Below, piece after piece: positions 24,439 to 33,820 of a stretch of 64,000 nt of DNA (position 1 is the first letter of the stretch; the number at the start of each line of letters is the position of its first letter). The notes under the pieces were generated by a model that saw nothing but the letters and a program-made list of their open reading frames with translations, was not told the DNA's origin and ran no database searches. The DNA is taken from contig NZ_JAFBDQ010000013.1 of assembly GCF_016908315.1 (NCBI RefSeq), forward strand, positions 30,885 to 94,884, written 5' to 3'. Position numbers and translations under genes: made by a program. The stretch is from Halanaerobacter jeridensis (GTDB lineage Bacteria; Bacillota; Halanaerobiia; Halobacteroidales; Halobacteroidaceae).

Positions 24439-25278
24439 TTACCTCCAGACTAAATAACATCCAGATAAAATTAAAGCACCGCCTAGCACAGTCATCATAG
24501 ATGGAATTTCGCCTAGAAATAAAGCCGCTAAAATAATAGCACTAATCGGGTCAATATAACTTAAAACTCCTACATCCTGCACTTTACTTAAACTAAGCCC
24601 TTTCACATATAAAACTAATGCAACTGCAGTATGTATAATTCCCAGTACAGATAGTAAAAACCAACTTTTAAGACTACTTGGCTGCGAATAATTATAAATT
24701 AAAGGTAGTAAAATTAAAATTGCTACTCCTGTTTGACCTAAAGTTAAGACCCGCGCTGAAACATCTTTGAAAAATTTATTCAAAACCATAAATAAAGCAT
24801 AAAATAAAGCTGCTAATAGACCATAAGCAATACCTTTAAAACCACTAAAAGATAACTGACTAATATCAGAAATTATTATGATCCCCGTAAAACTCAAAGC
24901 TAAAGCTAATAAATTATCTTTAGTTAAATTTTCATCTAAAAATAGAACCGATAGAATAGTAGCTAAAATTGGCGCAGTATAATAAGCTAAAGTAGCATTA
25001 GCAATTGTCGTAGTTTTTACTGCTTTAAAAAAGAAAACCCAATTAACTGTTAGAGCTCCACCAGTAGCCAAAAGCAGTATCGTATGCTCTAACAACTTAA
25101 TCAAACTTAATTCTTGACTGCGGCTAACTAAAAGAAATAAAAATATAAAAGCAAATAAAACTCGATAAAAAACTATTAACTGTGATGATAAATCAATAAA
25201 ACGAACTATTAACCCAATACTCCCCCACGTTACCATTGCTAATATAATATATAAGTAACCTAATTTATTCTTTTCCAT
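24439..25278 (-). CDS. EamA (DMT superfamily) transporter
   Basis: 279 aa with ten membrane helices in two EamA repeats (YIILAMVTWGSIGLIVRFI at the start; GIAYGLLAALFYALFMVLNKFF opening the second half, with the conserved EIPSMMTVLGGALILSGC near the end). These inner-membrane proteins export or import small metabolites such as amino acids; the substrate is unknown. GGGGGGAG precedes the ATG. Confidence 0.92.
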   Translation of the reverse strand: MEKNKLGYLYIILAMVTWGSIGLIVRFIDLSSQLIVFYRVLFAFIFLFLLVSRSQELSLIKLLEHTILLLATGGALTVNWVFFFKAVKTTTIANATLAYYTAPILATILSVLFLDENLTKDNLLALALSFTGIIIISDISQLSFSGFKGIAYGLLAALFYALFMVLNKFFKDVSARVLTLGQTGVAILILLPLIYNYSQPSSLKSWFLLSVLGIIHTAVALVLYVKGLSLSKVQDVGVLSYIDPISAIILAALFLGEIPSMMTVLGGALILSGCYLVWR

Positions 25279-25389
25279 TTCACTCCCCCCTAAAAAGATA
25301 TTAGTTATGAGTGACGAGTAAATAGTAATCAGTTAAATTCAAAATCAAAAACACTAATTCAAAATCAAACAACATAAAATCAAAACCTA

Positions 25390-25414
25390 GACTTGGCGGT
25401 GCCAAGTCTCTACA
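25390..25414 (+). repeat. GACTTGGC/GCCAAGTC hairpin with TCTACA tail
   Basis: Eight-bp arms around GGT, then TCTACA. Copies at 33516-33540 and 56210-56234. The 25279-25466 gap also carries degenerate GAGTGACGAGTAAATAG text. Confidence 0.7.
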
Positions 25415-25466
25415 TACAATATCTAAAATCTAATGTTATATTTATTGTTATCATTTTAACACTGTT

Positions 25467-26477
25467 TCACTGGATTTGCGTGATATAAACAATCAACGGA
25501 ATTGTTAACACTGACAATAATGTAGTCAAAAACACTGCTTCTGAGGCTAATGCCTCATCTCCGCCAAATTCTTGGGCAAAAATAGCCGTATTTGCAGCAG
25601 CAGGCATCCCGGTTAAAACTATTACCACACCCAATAAGGTAGCTGATAAATTAAAGGCTGGGATTAAGATACTTAATCCCTCTAAAATACCTAATACTAT
25701 TAACGGCAGCAAAATCAATCTTATAGCCGTGACCAGCCATAACTTTAAATTAGAGAAAATATCTTTAATAGTCACTTGGGCCAAGACATTACCAACCACA
25801 ATCATCGCTAGAGGAGTTGTAGTCTCTCCAAGCATCTCAAAAGTATGACTAATTGCTGATGGCAACTCTATAGAAAAAAGAAAGATCAAAAATCCAATTC
25901 CAATCGAAATAATACCAGGGTTAATCAATTGACTTAAATCCAATGTAGCCTTTTGGCCCTCATCTTGTCTACTATTACACATAATCAGCACTCCTAAAGT
26001 CCACAGCACAATATGAAATACCAGATTATAAATTGCTGCTAAAAAGACCCCCTGCTGACCAAAAATCACTTCGACTACAGGATAGCCCATAAACCCTACA
26101 TTAGCAAAAATCAAAATGAAACGATAAATTGCTTGTTCACTACTATTATCAGTCAAGAGAGAACTAATCCCCCACGAGAGGGCAATCATAATTCCAAAAA
26201 CACCTACAGCAATAACTAAGACAATCCCTAATTGATTTAATCGTTCTAAACTAAAATCATAATCCATAGAATTAATAATTAGAGCAGGTAACGTCACATA
26301 TATAATTAAATTAGTCAAATTATCATTCAAATGACGATCTACAATCTGCAATCTTCGAATAGTAAATCCAATCATTAATAAGAAAAATAAAATTAATGTC
26401 TGATTAAAAATTGTAGCACTTTCCCTAAAAACCACAATAATTTGCTTAAATAAAGCTAAAATACTAATTTTAATCAC
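25467..26477 (-). CDS. AEC-family (auxin efflux carrier type) transporter
   Basis: 336 aa with ten helices in two five-helix bundles: LILFFLLMIGFTIRRLQIVD at the N-terminus, FILIFANVGFMGYPVVEVIFG in the middle, and VIVLTGMPAAANTAIFAQEFG in the C-terminal half, the broken-helix signature of AEC carriers. Bacterial members transport malate, malonate or citrate. GTG 26477 is directly behind AAAGGG, which is closer than usual, so the start is uncertain. Single gene. Confidence 0.9.
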   Translation of the reverse strand: MIKISILALFKQIIVVFRESATIFNQTLILFFLLMIGFTIRRLQIVDRHLNDNLTNLIIYVTLPALIINSMDYDFSLERLNQLGIVLVIAVGVFGIMIALSWGISSLLTDNSSEQAIYRFILIFANVGFMGYPVVEVIFGQQGVFLAAIYNLVFHIVLWTLGVLIMCNSRQDEGQKATLDLSQLINPGIISIGIGFLIFLFSIELPSAISHTFEMLGETTTPLAMIVVGNVLAQVTIKDIFSNLKLWLVTAIRLILLPLIVLGILEGLSILIPAFNLSATLLGVVIVLTGMPAAANTAIFAQEFGGDEALASEAVFLTTLLSVLTIPLIVYITQIQ

Positions 26478-26617
26478 CCTTTCAACACTAATTATGTTGT
26501 ATTTTCTAATTATATATTATAAACTATGTTATATCTCATTGTAAAAATATTAATTCTAAAACAAGGAATTAATTTAGTTATCCAGAATGTGATAAACATA
26601 TAGAAGGAGGTTTGATT

Positions 26618-27520
26618 ATGGAGCAACTTGTTAGCATTAATCAATTAGCTGATTCCTTTACCTTACATCCTAAAAAAGTTAAACTATATATCAATCAATT
26701 AAAAGATAATACAGACTTAATCCCTAAACAGCAAGATAATAAAGTTTTACTATCCGAACAGGCTGAAGAATATTTTAATGAAGTAAAAGATTATGAAAAT
26801 AATCATCCTAATCTATTAAACTATGCTTTATGTAAAGAAATTAATAGTTTACCCAATCAACTGGATAAAAGTTTCATTTTACAACTAACTAAAAGAACAA
26901 AATTAAAACAACAAAAAGAACATCGACAGTTTGAAGAACTACCTAAATTGATAAAACTAGAAAAAAAATCATTAGCTAAAAAAATAATAAGCTGGCTGGA
27001 AAACAAAGTAGTTATATCTGATTTAAATAAGGTCATTGTTGACAGATTCAGTAGCGATGAAAGTGATTCGGAAAAAAATCCCGACCTTAGAATAACCTTA
27101 TATGAAGGTAATCATCCCCAGGATATTAATTTAATTATTAAGGAACAACTAAATTATTTAAAGAAAATTTATTACCATGAGTTAAGTGCTAAACTTGATA
27201 CTGAAACTGAGCTTAATTCTTTAGACTCATTGCAAGAAGCATTAAGTGATTTGAATGATGAGCAATTAGTTAAAAGAATCTTCAAAACTTTAGTCGGCTA
27301 TAAAAACTATTATAAAATTACTACTAATCCAGAAATGATTATTATTGATTTTAGTCATATTAAATTACCTGATAAATTTGAAGTTCACCGTCGAGAAGAT
27401 TGTTTATTATTAGAATTTAATAATGACTGTCAAATTACTATTCACCCTAATCATAAACCAGAAAGATTAATTACCAAACTGAAAAAAGAACCAGAGGCTA
27501 TGGAACTATTCGCATGGTAA
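26618..27520 (+). CDS. Hypothetical protein with N-terminal HTH-like segment, 300 aa
   Basis: ATG 26618 lies seven bases after AAGGAGG; the TTG before it is less likely. The first 55 residues (SINQLADSFTLHPKKVKLYI) could be a MerR-like helix-turn-helix. The remainder is Lys/Leu/Asn-rich and lacks a recognised domain, signal peptide or membrane segment. The C-terminus (CQITIHPNHKPERLITKL) looks like a small alpha/beta domain. It is a lone plus-strand gene sharing a terminator with acnB. Confidence 0.7.
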   Translation: MEQLVSINQLADSFTLHPKKVKLYINQLKDNTDLIPKQQDNKVLLSEQAEEYFNEVKDYENNHPNLLNYALCKEINSLPNQLDKSFILQLTKRTKLKQQKEHRQFEELPKLIKLEKKSLAKKIISWLENKVVISDLNKVIVDRFSSDESDSEKNPDLRITLYEGNHPQDINLIIKEQLNYLKKIYYHELSAKLDTETELNSLDSLQEALSDLNDEQLVKRIFKTLVGYKNYYKITTNPEMIIIDFSHIKLPDKFEVHRREDCLLLEFNNDCQITIHPNHKPERLITKLKKEPEAMELFAW

Positions 27521-27602
27521 TTCAGCTATGAGCTGTGTAATTTAAACTAAATCAAAACTATAAGCAACCACAAAGTTAAATTCAAAACAAAAAACATATA
27601 GT

Positions 27603-27640
27603 AAAAGAAAAGTTCCTCGCTAGCGAGGAACTTTTCTTTT
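27603..27640. terminator. Perfect 18-bp bidirectional terminator
   Basis: AAAAGAAAAGTTCCTCGC, TA, then the exact complement; between the 300-aa gene and acnB. Confidence 0.88.
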
Positions 27641-27649
27641 CTCTGTTTT

Positions 27650-27735
27650 TCTCTTCACTCATTACTTCTTTACTTATCACTGCTTTTGTTTTCACTGTTT
27701 CACTGTTTTTCTCTTCACTCTTTACTCTTAACTGT
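27650..27735. repeat. T/C-rich TTCACTCATTACTT tract
   Basis: Degenerate units CTCTTCACTC, TTACTTCTTTAC and CACTGTTTCACTG just after the acnB stop codon; same family as at 8690, 33541 and 56235. Confidence 0.55.
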
Positions 27736-27736
27736 T

Positions 27737-30253
27737 CTACTTGTACATTTCAAAATATTCTTCAGTAGAAGGTAAGCGACCTAAAATAGCAGCCATCGCA
27801 GCTACATGGGCACTACCAAGATAAGTCTGAGAATCAGCCGGGCCAATTCGAGATTGATAATTTCTAGTGGTAGTAGTTAGTGCTACAGAACCAGGGCCAA
27901 TTCTCCGCTTGTTACCCATACATAGACCACAGCCAGGCATAATTACTGTTGCCCCTGCCTCAGTCAACTTAGCTAAGCTACCATCTTCAGCTAGCTCATT
28001 ATAGATATCTAAAGAAGCTGGAGAGACGACAAAGTTTACGGCTGGGTCTGCCTCTCGACCCTCAACAATTTCTGCTGCTTCTTTAATACTCTTATAATTA
28101 CCTCCTACACAACTACCAATAAATACTTCATCTAATTCTACTCCTGCTACTTCCGAAATAGGAGCTACATTATCAGGATGATGCGGCTTTGCTACTAATG
28201 GTTCTCCCACTTCCTCTAATGGAATTTCAATTGTAGCAGCATATTCAGCATCTTCATCAGCCCGCGGTAAAACTGGATCTTCTAGAAATTCTTCAAGAGC
28301 TGCAATAGTCTTCTTAACTGACGGACAAGTATCAGCATCAGGACGAGATTTTAGATACTCTAAGTTATCCTCTAAGCTATCTAAAGTCTTTTCATCCGCC
28401 GGCACAATTCCTGCTGAAGCACTTCTTTCAGCTACAGCATTAGTTAAGATATAACGCTGCTCTTGACTTAAGAACTCTACACCTTCCATCTCAATAATCC
28501 GGCCATTATAAACATCTTTGCCAACTGTCTCCTCAGCATAAGTAACTAAAGTAGATACTAAATCACGAGCCGTAATTCCTTCTTGTGGTTCTCCTTTAAA
28601 GACTACTCGTACAGATTCATCCATAGTTAAATCCTGCTTGCCATACTTCATCACACCAGCAATAATATCTGATGCAGCAGGGAAAGAAATTCCAGTCGGT
28701 GTTCTAGTATGAGAGTCACCACCTACAATTACATCAGTTGGTAGTACAAAACGATTACCAATGGTATGAATAATTCCTTCACCAGGCTTTAATCCTACTC
28801 CACCTCGTTCACGCACAAAACCAGTTAAAAACTCGTGCATATCTCGCTCTTCACTAGATGGACATTCACCAGTATGACATAAAGACTGAATTACAAACTC
28901 AGCACCAAAGTCACCACCAGCCATAGCTTGATATTCATCTAAAGTCATGGGCCCAGTTGTATCCTGAGAAAAAGCACCACGTACTTCAACAGTAGCAGTT
29001 TCCCCTGGTAAAATAGTCTCTTTACTATCAATCCGGTTCTTACCTACAATCTTTTGGGCCAAAGTCTGCGGCGGCTTCTCATCAGCCGGTTCAACTTTAT
29101 CCGGTAGATTACTTTCATCAAAATCTAGCCCTTGTTCACGACAGTAATCCGCAGCCCACTGCTGTAGTTCATTTCCAGCATCAAAATAAGTCATTCCCCC
29201 AGCAGCAATCTTATCTAAATTATACTGCACTGGTAATTCAACATCTATCTCTTCAGAACCATTAACAATTAATTTTTCAGCTGCTATATCTAATTCAAGC
29301 TCATCTCCCTCACTAATGCTATCAGTATCACACTTAACTGGTAGTATTCCAGAAGCAACTAGTGAGTTTTCAAAAATAGGCGCAAAACTCTTAGCTACTA
29401 CTACACCACCTGCTTTTTTCTCAGGTTCCCCTTCAACTGGGTCTCCTAAAACCTGCAGCATAGTATATGTAGCAGACTTACGAGACGAACCTTCACCTAA
29501 AGCCTTACCTGCTACAAAAATTACATTCTCAGCATCCTCTTTTAAGTCCTCTAAACGCTCCAAGAAATCCTCCTCGTCAGCACGGCCATCCATAATAAAC
29601 TGCGCATGTAACGGATGGTCAGTTCGACTGTCAGCATTCTTAGAAGGACTTAAGTGACCAGTAGTCAGATTATCTCCAACCTTAATCGTAACACCTTGAT
29701 ATTTATCCTCTAAGTTCCACTGGGCCGCAAACTCACGATTAGCCCAACTTTTAATTACTTCATTAACCAATTCATTATCTGCAGCTAATTCTGTTAATCT
29801 ATCAAATTCATCAGGATTAACTAAAACCGTATCCTTTAAAATCTCAACTACCTGTTCAACAAACTTATCCTCTGCTACTAATTGAATTAACTCACTTGTA
29901 GCAGCGCCACCCTTCATATCATCTAGCAATTCAAGCGCTTCTTGCTCAGATAAATAATCAGACTCTACTTCTCCTCGAGCAATCTTTCCTAATCCCTCTG
30001 CTTTAGCATAAGAAGAAGGGAAAGTTCCCCGTCTTACTTCTTCCGAAATCAATCTAATTAATAACTCATCCAATTCTTCAGTCTCAAAAATAGTAAACTC
30101 TTCTTCATCCAATCCATCCAATGCCAAACCTTCAACAACAGCTTCAGCTTCCTCATCCGTCAACGGCCGCGGCGGCAAATCATGATTCTTCTCCCGCTGC
30201 AAAGCCTTATCTTTATAATCCTCTAACACGTCTAATAATTCTTTTTTCTCCAT
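27737..30253 (-). CDS. acnB: Aconitate hydratase B
   Basis: Isomerises citrate to isocitrate using a [4Fe-4S] cluster. 838 aa with the AcnB order: N-terminal HEAT-like domain (to about residue 155), swivel domain (VKVGDNLTTGHLSPSKNADSRTDHP, about 190-300), then the catalytic domains. Cluster ligands are visible in FIGSCVGGNYKS and MPGCGLCMGN; substrate motifs GGDSHTRTPTGISFPA are intact. It is very acidic, as expected of a halophile. ATG after GGGAGG. It is alone, with no citrate synthase or isocitrate dehydrogenase nearby; likely serves glutamate synthesis through a partial Krebs cycle. Confidence 0.97.
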   Translation of the reverse strand: MEKKELLDVLEDYKDKALQREKNHDLPPRPLTDEEAEAVVEGLALDGLDEEEFTIFETEELDELLIRLISEEVRRGTFPSSYAKAEGLGKIARGEVESDYLSEQEALELLDDMKGGAATSELIQLVAEDKFVEQVVEILKDTVLVNPDEFDRLTELAADNELVNEVIKSWANREFAAQWNLEDKYQGVTIKVGDNLTTGHLSPSKNADSRTDHPLHAQFIMDGRADEEDFLERLEDLKEDAENVIFVAGKALGEGSSRKSATYTMLQVLGDPVEGEPEKKAGGVVVAKSFAPIFENSLVASGILPVKCDTDSISEGDELELDIAAEKLIVNGSEEIDVELPVQYNLDKIAAGGMTYFDAGNELQQWAADYCREQGLDFDESNLPDKVEPADEKPPQTLAQKIVGKNRIDSKETILPGETATVEVRGAFSQDTTGPMTLDEYQAMAGGDFGAEFVIQSLCHTGECPSSEERDMHEFLTGFVRERGGVGLKPGEGIIHTIGNRFVLPTDVIVGGDSHTRTPTGISFPAASDIIAGVMKYGKQDLTMDESVRVVFKGEPQEGITARDLVSTLVTYAEETVGKDVYNGRIIEMEGVEFLSQEQRYILTNAVAERSASAGIVPADEKTLDSLEDNLEYLKSRPDADTCPSVKKTIAALEEFLEDPVLPRADEDAEYAATIEIPLEEVGEPLVAKPHHPDNVAPISEVAGVELDEVFIGSCVGGNYKSIKEAAEIVEGREADPAVNFVVSPASLDIYNELAEDGSLAKLTEAGATVIMPGCGLCMGNKRRIGPGSVALTTTTRNYQSRIGPADSQTYLGSAHVAAMAAILGRLPSTEEYFEMYK

Positions 30254-30385
30254 ACTGAAATCCTCCCTTGAATTATTTCGTTTTAATTATACAATACTAT
30301 GTGGGATAATACAAGCAGTCAAGCAACTACAAAAGAGAAATAGATAACAATTGCAGTCTAACTCTGGTACAAATGAGCACTATCG

Positions 30386-30620
30386 GCTGCACGGAGAGTT
30401 TCATGTCCTTTATGAAACTCGTAGGGGTCACCAAGTGCGAAGCTAAACCTATACAGAATTCATCCTACCAAGTAGGCAATCAAGCAAAAAACAATGCATA
30501 CTAATTGCGGCATCACAGCAATTTGCAAAATGCATATTATTTTGATTGCGCACAGTAATTAGCAACAAAGCTAAGAGCTCAGCTCTACACGAAGAGTTTT
30601 GCAGCGCAAAACTCGTAGGC
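30386..30620 (-). repeat. Composite palindromic repeat, minus orientation
   Basis: Contains two hairpins with a GCTGCACGGA or GCTCTACACGA lead: GAGTTTCAT/ATGAAACTC (30395-30420) and GAGTTTTGC/GCAAAACTC (30594-30614), and between them the complement of CATTTTGCAAATTGCTGTG (30514-30532). The same parts, inverted and with near-equal spacing, occur at 33588-33768. No gene is present in 30254-30796. Confidence 0.75.
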
Positions 30621-30694
30621 ACTTAATCTGCTCTAAGCAGATTACCTAGGGCTAGTCATCATCTACCACTTCACCCAAGCAAAAAACAAAAAAA

Positions 30695-30737
30695 GACTCA
30701 TTAAATAATAGGAATTCTCCCTACTATTTAATGAGTC
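30695..30737 (-). terminator. Terminator of the 57-aa gene
   Basis: GACTCATTAAATAGTAGG type arms with one mismatch (30695-30712 and 30720-30737), followed on the minus strand by TTTTTTTG. Confidence 0.82.
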
Positions 30738-30796
30738 CTCTTCAAAAATGCCAACTGCCCATTTTTATTATTTTTATACCAGCTGAGCATTTGAAT

Positions 30797-30970
30797 TTAA
30801 TAAGTTACATTGACATCTTTAAACTCACTAAGCTTCTTGTCTTCAAAATATTTCTCATTCAAAAACACCAGATTAGATTGATCACTGTTCATCATTTCAC
30901 GATAGACCTGATCGCTAATTTCTAATACCTGAGTATCACCTTCATGAAAAGTAACTTTTACTTTCTTCAT
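30797..30970 (-). CDS. Small hypothetical protein, 57 aa
   Basis: A short frame starting MKKVKVTFHEGDTQVLEI and ending EFKDVNVTY, preceded by GGGAGGAGTC and followed by a strong terminator, so it looks like a real gene. The N-terminal beta hairpin followed by VYREMMNS and a charged helix is suggestive of a small regulatory or phage-type protein; no family was recognised. It stands alone between acnB and cheW. Confidence 0.65.
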   Translation of the reverse strand: MKKVKVTFHEGDTQVLEISDQVYREMMNSDQSNLVFLNEKYFEDKKLSEFKDVNVTY

Positions 30971-31070
30971 GACTCCTCCCCCCTTTTTTATAATTTTATT
31001 TTCTTATTTTATATCTTCTACTTTTATATGACAATTCCTCTAATTAATTTTAATTTTTTTAACAATAAAA

Positions 31071-31095
31071 AAGTCTTCCGGATACCGGAAGACTT
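31071..31095. terminator. cheW terminator
   Basis: AAGTCTTCCGG, ATA, CCGGAAGACTT with A/T runs on both sides. Confidence 0.87.
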
Positions 31096-31100
31096 TTCCT

Positions 31101-31568
31101 TTATTCAAATTGATCTTCTACTTCAGCAATTTTAGCCCGTTCAGTAGTGGATAACAATTTATTTAAATCTAATAAAATAACTAAACGCTCTTCTAAGCGA
31201 GCAATACCATCTAAATACTCATCTTTAATTCCTGCCACACCACCACTTGGTTCAGTAATTTTTTCAGCATCAATCTTAATCACCTCTGAAGCATCATCAA
31301 CAATAAAGCCTACCTTCGCATTTTCCAAATCGACCACCATAATTCGTGTTTCTTCTAGAGGGCTTACTTCAAAATCTAATCTTTTTCTTAAATCTACGAT
31401 AATAATAACTTCGCCTCTTAAATTAATCATACCCTCAATAAAATCTTCCGTACCAGGCAAATTAGTAATCTCTTCGGGTGGAATTATCTCATCTACTTCC
31501 GTAATTCCAATTCCAAATTCCTGGTCTTTTAGTTTAAAGCCAATAAATTGGTCTAAATTATTTGCCAT
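31101..31568 (-). CDS. cheW: Chemotaxis coupling protein CheW
   Basis: 155 aa forming a two-barrel CheW domain: FIGFKLKDQEFGIGITEVDEI at the start, LPGTEDFIEGMINLRGEVIIIVDLRKRL in the middle (the NLRG signature), GFIVDDASEVIKI later. CheW links receptors to the histidine kinase CheA. AGGGGGG precedes the ATG. It stands alone next to the gspD end without other che genes, and has its own terminator, so it may serve a separate receptor array. Confidence 0.94.
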   Translation of the reverse strand: MANNLDQFIGFKLKDQEFGIGITEVDEIIPPEEITNLPGTEDFIEGMINLRGEVIIIVDLRKRLDFEVSPLEETRIMVVDLENAKVGFIVDDASEVIKIDAEKITEPSGGVAGIKDEYLDGIARLEERLVILLDLNKLLSTTERAKIAEVEDQFE

Positions 31569-31661
31569 TTTTCCTATCCCCCCTTGCTATCATATATTTT
31601 ACCATTTTATTGCTCAATTATAAACCATTATTCGCAGGAATTTAAATTGCGTAGTAAAAGG

Positions 31662-33437
31662 TTAATTTTTCATTCGTTCTTCAGCTTTTTTAATCATCTT
31701 TTCTTTATCATTACCAGCCTTCTGCTGTCCATCCTCTAATAAATGAGGAGTAATATAAATCACTAATTCTCGCTGATCCACATTACTATTTTTAGATCTA
31801 AATAAAGCCCCTAAAACTGGTATATCCCCCAACAGCGGCACTTTAGAAGTTGATTCTGAACCTACATCTTGGATTAAGCCCCCAATTACAATTGTCTGCC
31901 CATCCTGCACTCTGACATTAGTACTCACTTTTCTTTCACTAATCTCTGGTGGTCCTTCAGCAGCTGCACCACTAATATTACTCACCGAAGGCTCTAATTT
32001 CATATTAATTCCCCCAGCATTACCAACCCAAGGCGTCACACTCAAATTAACTCCCGCATTAATACTTTGGTACTCTGTCACTTCTGTATTATCATCTTCA
32101 TCATATTCCTTAACCTCATAATACTGCACCATTCCTACATTAATACTTGCCTCTTGACCATTTAAAGTAGTAATATTAGGGTTAGCCTTCACAGTAGCTT
32201 GGCCCTGACTAACTAAAGACTGTAGCTTAACATGAAAATCAGATGGTAACTCTAAAACGGACTTATAAGTCAATTTCCCTAATCCAGTATCAAATAAAGT
32301 AGTCTGCTCATCATTATCATAGTTCATACCTAATTTATAAACTGGATTCTGATTTTGATTTTGAGAAATTTCTACTATCAAAGCTTCAACCACAATTTGT
32401 GGAGCCTTATGATCCATTTTATCAATACAACCCTGCAATGCTTTTAATCCCTGTTTAGTCCCAGTAGCTAAAATAGCATTCTGTTTTTCTAAGACCTTTA
32501 CTTCTACTTGCCGGACCGATCTCGGCAATCTTTTCGGTACTTCAGTTACCTTAATATGGTCAAGTGGAATTAATTTTGTTTGATTAAATAAATAAGAAGA
32601 AGGATTGCTAATATTTTTATCACCAATATAATAAGTACCATCTTTTTTCATATAAGCCAAACGAGTTCCTGATAAAATAATCTCCAGTGCTTTATCTAAG
32701 GGAGCCTCCTTTAGTTTTAAATCAATCTTTTCTCGCGAACGTCCAAACAACACCATATCTTGATTATTTAAATTGAAAATCTGTCTGATAATATCTATTA
32801 CTTTAGCATTTGCTACATCTACACTCACTTGACCATTAATTACTGAAACTGACAAATTACTATTTGGCTGACTACTATCTGCTTTAGTCACCCGATAAAT
32901 ATTATTACTTTTACTAACCGAAAACCCATTAATCTGTAATAAACTAGTTAACCCTGTTTCTAACGGTACATCTTTAAAATTGATAGAAATTATCCCCGTC
33001 ACTGATTGATCCATAATGATATTAAAAGGCGCCCGGCTTGAGATTTCTTTTAAAACCTTGCGAATATCCCCCCGCAAAATATGAAGCGTTAATTGACTAT
33101 CTCTAATCTCTACTTCAATGTTTTCTTGTTCTTGCTTACTAATTAAATAAATTTTATCACTTACTTTAGTAAATTTATAATCATAGGCCATCTTTAACCC
33201 CTGCAGTACTTCATCTAACTTAACCTGCTCTAAATTAAGAGTTACCTTCCCCTGCACAGTTTTATCAGGGATCATATTTACCCCTAACTGTTCCGTAATC
33301 ATTGCTAAAACATTAGTGATATCAGTCTGCCTAACTTTTAAAGTTACTAATTCATCGTTTTGAGCTAAACCCTGGGCACTAATCATACAACTTATAGTTA
33401 ATAACAACAAAACGAAAATTAATGTTTTTTTTCTCAC
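31662..33437 (-). CDS. gspD: Type II secretion secretin (GspD/PilQ-like)
   Basis: Outer-membrane secretin, about 591 aa. A signal peptide (TLIFVLLLLTISCMISAQGLAQ) is followed by STN/N0-like modules (VTLKVRQTDITNVLAMITEQLGV; LHILRGDIRKVLKEISSRA; VDVANAKVIDIIRQIFNL), a short N-domain (KVLEKQNAILATGTKQGL) and the secretin core ending in IVIGGLIQDVGSESTSKVPL, LGDIPVLGALFRSK. No pilotin-binding tail is obvious. GTG 33437 or 33440 follows GGGAG; an upstream ATG at 33473 lacks an RBS. It is separated from gspM by 383 bases of repeat sequence, so it may be transcribed independently. Confidence 0.92.
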   Translation of the reverse strand: MRKKTLIFVLLLLTISCMISAQGLAQNDELVTLKVRQTDITNVLAMITEQLGVNMIPDKTVQGKVTLNLEQVKLDEVLQGLKMAYDYKFTKVSDKIYLISKQEQENIEVEIRDSQLTLHILRGDIRKVLKEISSRAPFNIIMDQSVTGIISINFKDVPLETGLTSLLQINGFSVSKSNNIYRVTKADSSQPNSNLSVSVINGQVSVDVANAKVIDIIRQIFNLNNQDMVLFGRSREKIDLKLKEAPLDKALEIILSGTRLAYMKKDGTYYIGDKNISNPSSYLFNQTKLIPLDHIKVTEVPKRLPRSVRQVEVKVLEKQNAILATGTKQGLKALQGCIDKMDHKAPQIVVEALIVEISQNQNQNPVYKLGMNYDNDEQTTLFDTGLGKLTYKSVLELPSDFHVKLQSLVSQGQATVKANPNITTLNGQEASINVGMVQYYEVKEYDEDDNTEVTEYQSINAGVNLSVTPWVGNAGGINMKLEPSVSNISGAAAEGPPEISERKVSTNVRVQDGQTIVIGGLIQDVGSESTSKVPLLGDIPVLGALFRSKNSNVDQRELVIYITPHLLEDGQQKAGNDKEKMIKKAEERMKN

Positions 33438-33515
33438 CACAACCGCTCCCTTTGCAAACTTAAAATATTCCATAAATACACATCTTCTCCAAAATTCAGC
33501 TGATTTTATAGCTTA

Positions 33516-33540
33516 GACTTGACACTGCCAAGTCACTACA
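33516..33540 (+). repeat. GACTTGRC/GCCAAGTC hairpin with ACTACA tail
   Basis: Second copy of the 25390 hairpin family, one mismatch in the left arm, loop ACT. A T/C-rich tract follows directly (33541-33586). Confidence 0.65.
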
Positions 33541-33587
33541 TCCTCTTTACTCTTCTCTCTTTACTCTTTACTTTTTTCTCTTCCTCC

Positions 33588-33768
33588 GAGCCTTAAAGTT
33601 CAAAGGCTCTCCGTACAGCCCTATTCGCTCTACTTTTCGCATTATTAACAGTCTACGAGTTTTAAACATACAAAACTCTCCGTGTAGCACACAGCGCTTA
33701 AATTTAATGCTCATCACTCTACACAATAAATATACAATACATTTTGCAAATTGCTGTGTTTCCGCAAT
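33588..33768 (+). repeat. Composite palindromic repeat, plus orientation
   Basis: GAGCCTT/AAGGCTC then TCCGTACAGC (33588-33619); GAGTTTT/AAAACTC then TCCGTGTAGC (33657-33688); 51 bases later CATTTTGCAAATTGCTGTG (33740-33758) and CCGCAAT (33762-33768). The same architecture lies inverted at 30386-30620. It fills the gap between gspM and gspD; no gene is seen there. Confidence 0.78.
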
Positions 33769-33820
33769 CTATATACAGCAATTATTGCTCAACTCACTAC
33801 CAGTCACTCTTCACTCTTCC

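Noticed and set aside
30731..31135. Short plus-strand frames in the acnB-cheW gap
   Set aside because: They overlap the terminators and the better-supported 57-aa minus-strand gene.
33588..33768. CRISPR array
   Set aside because: Hairpins differ, spacing is irregular and there are no cas genes; it fits a dispersed palindromic repeat.
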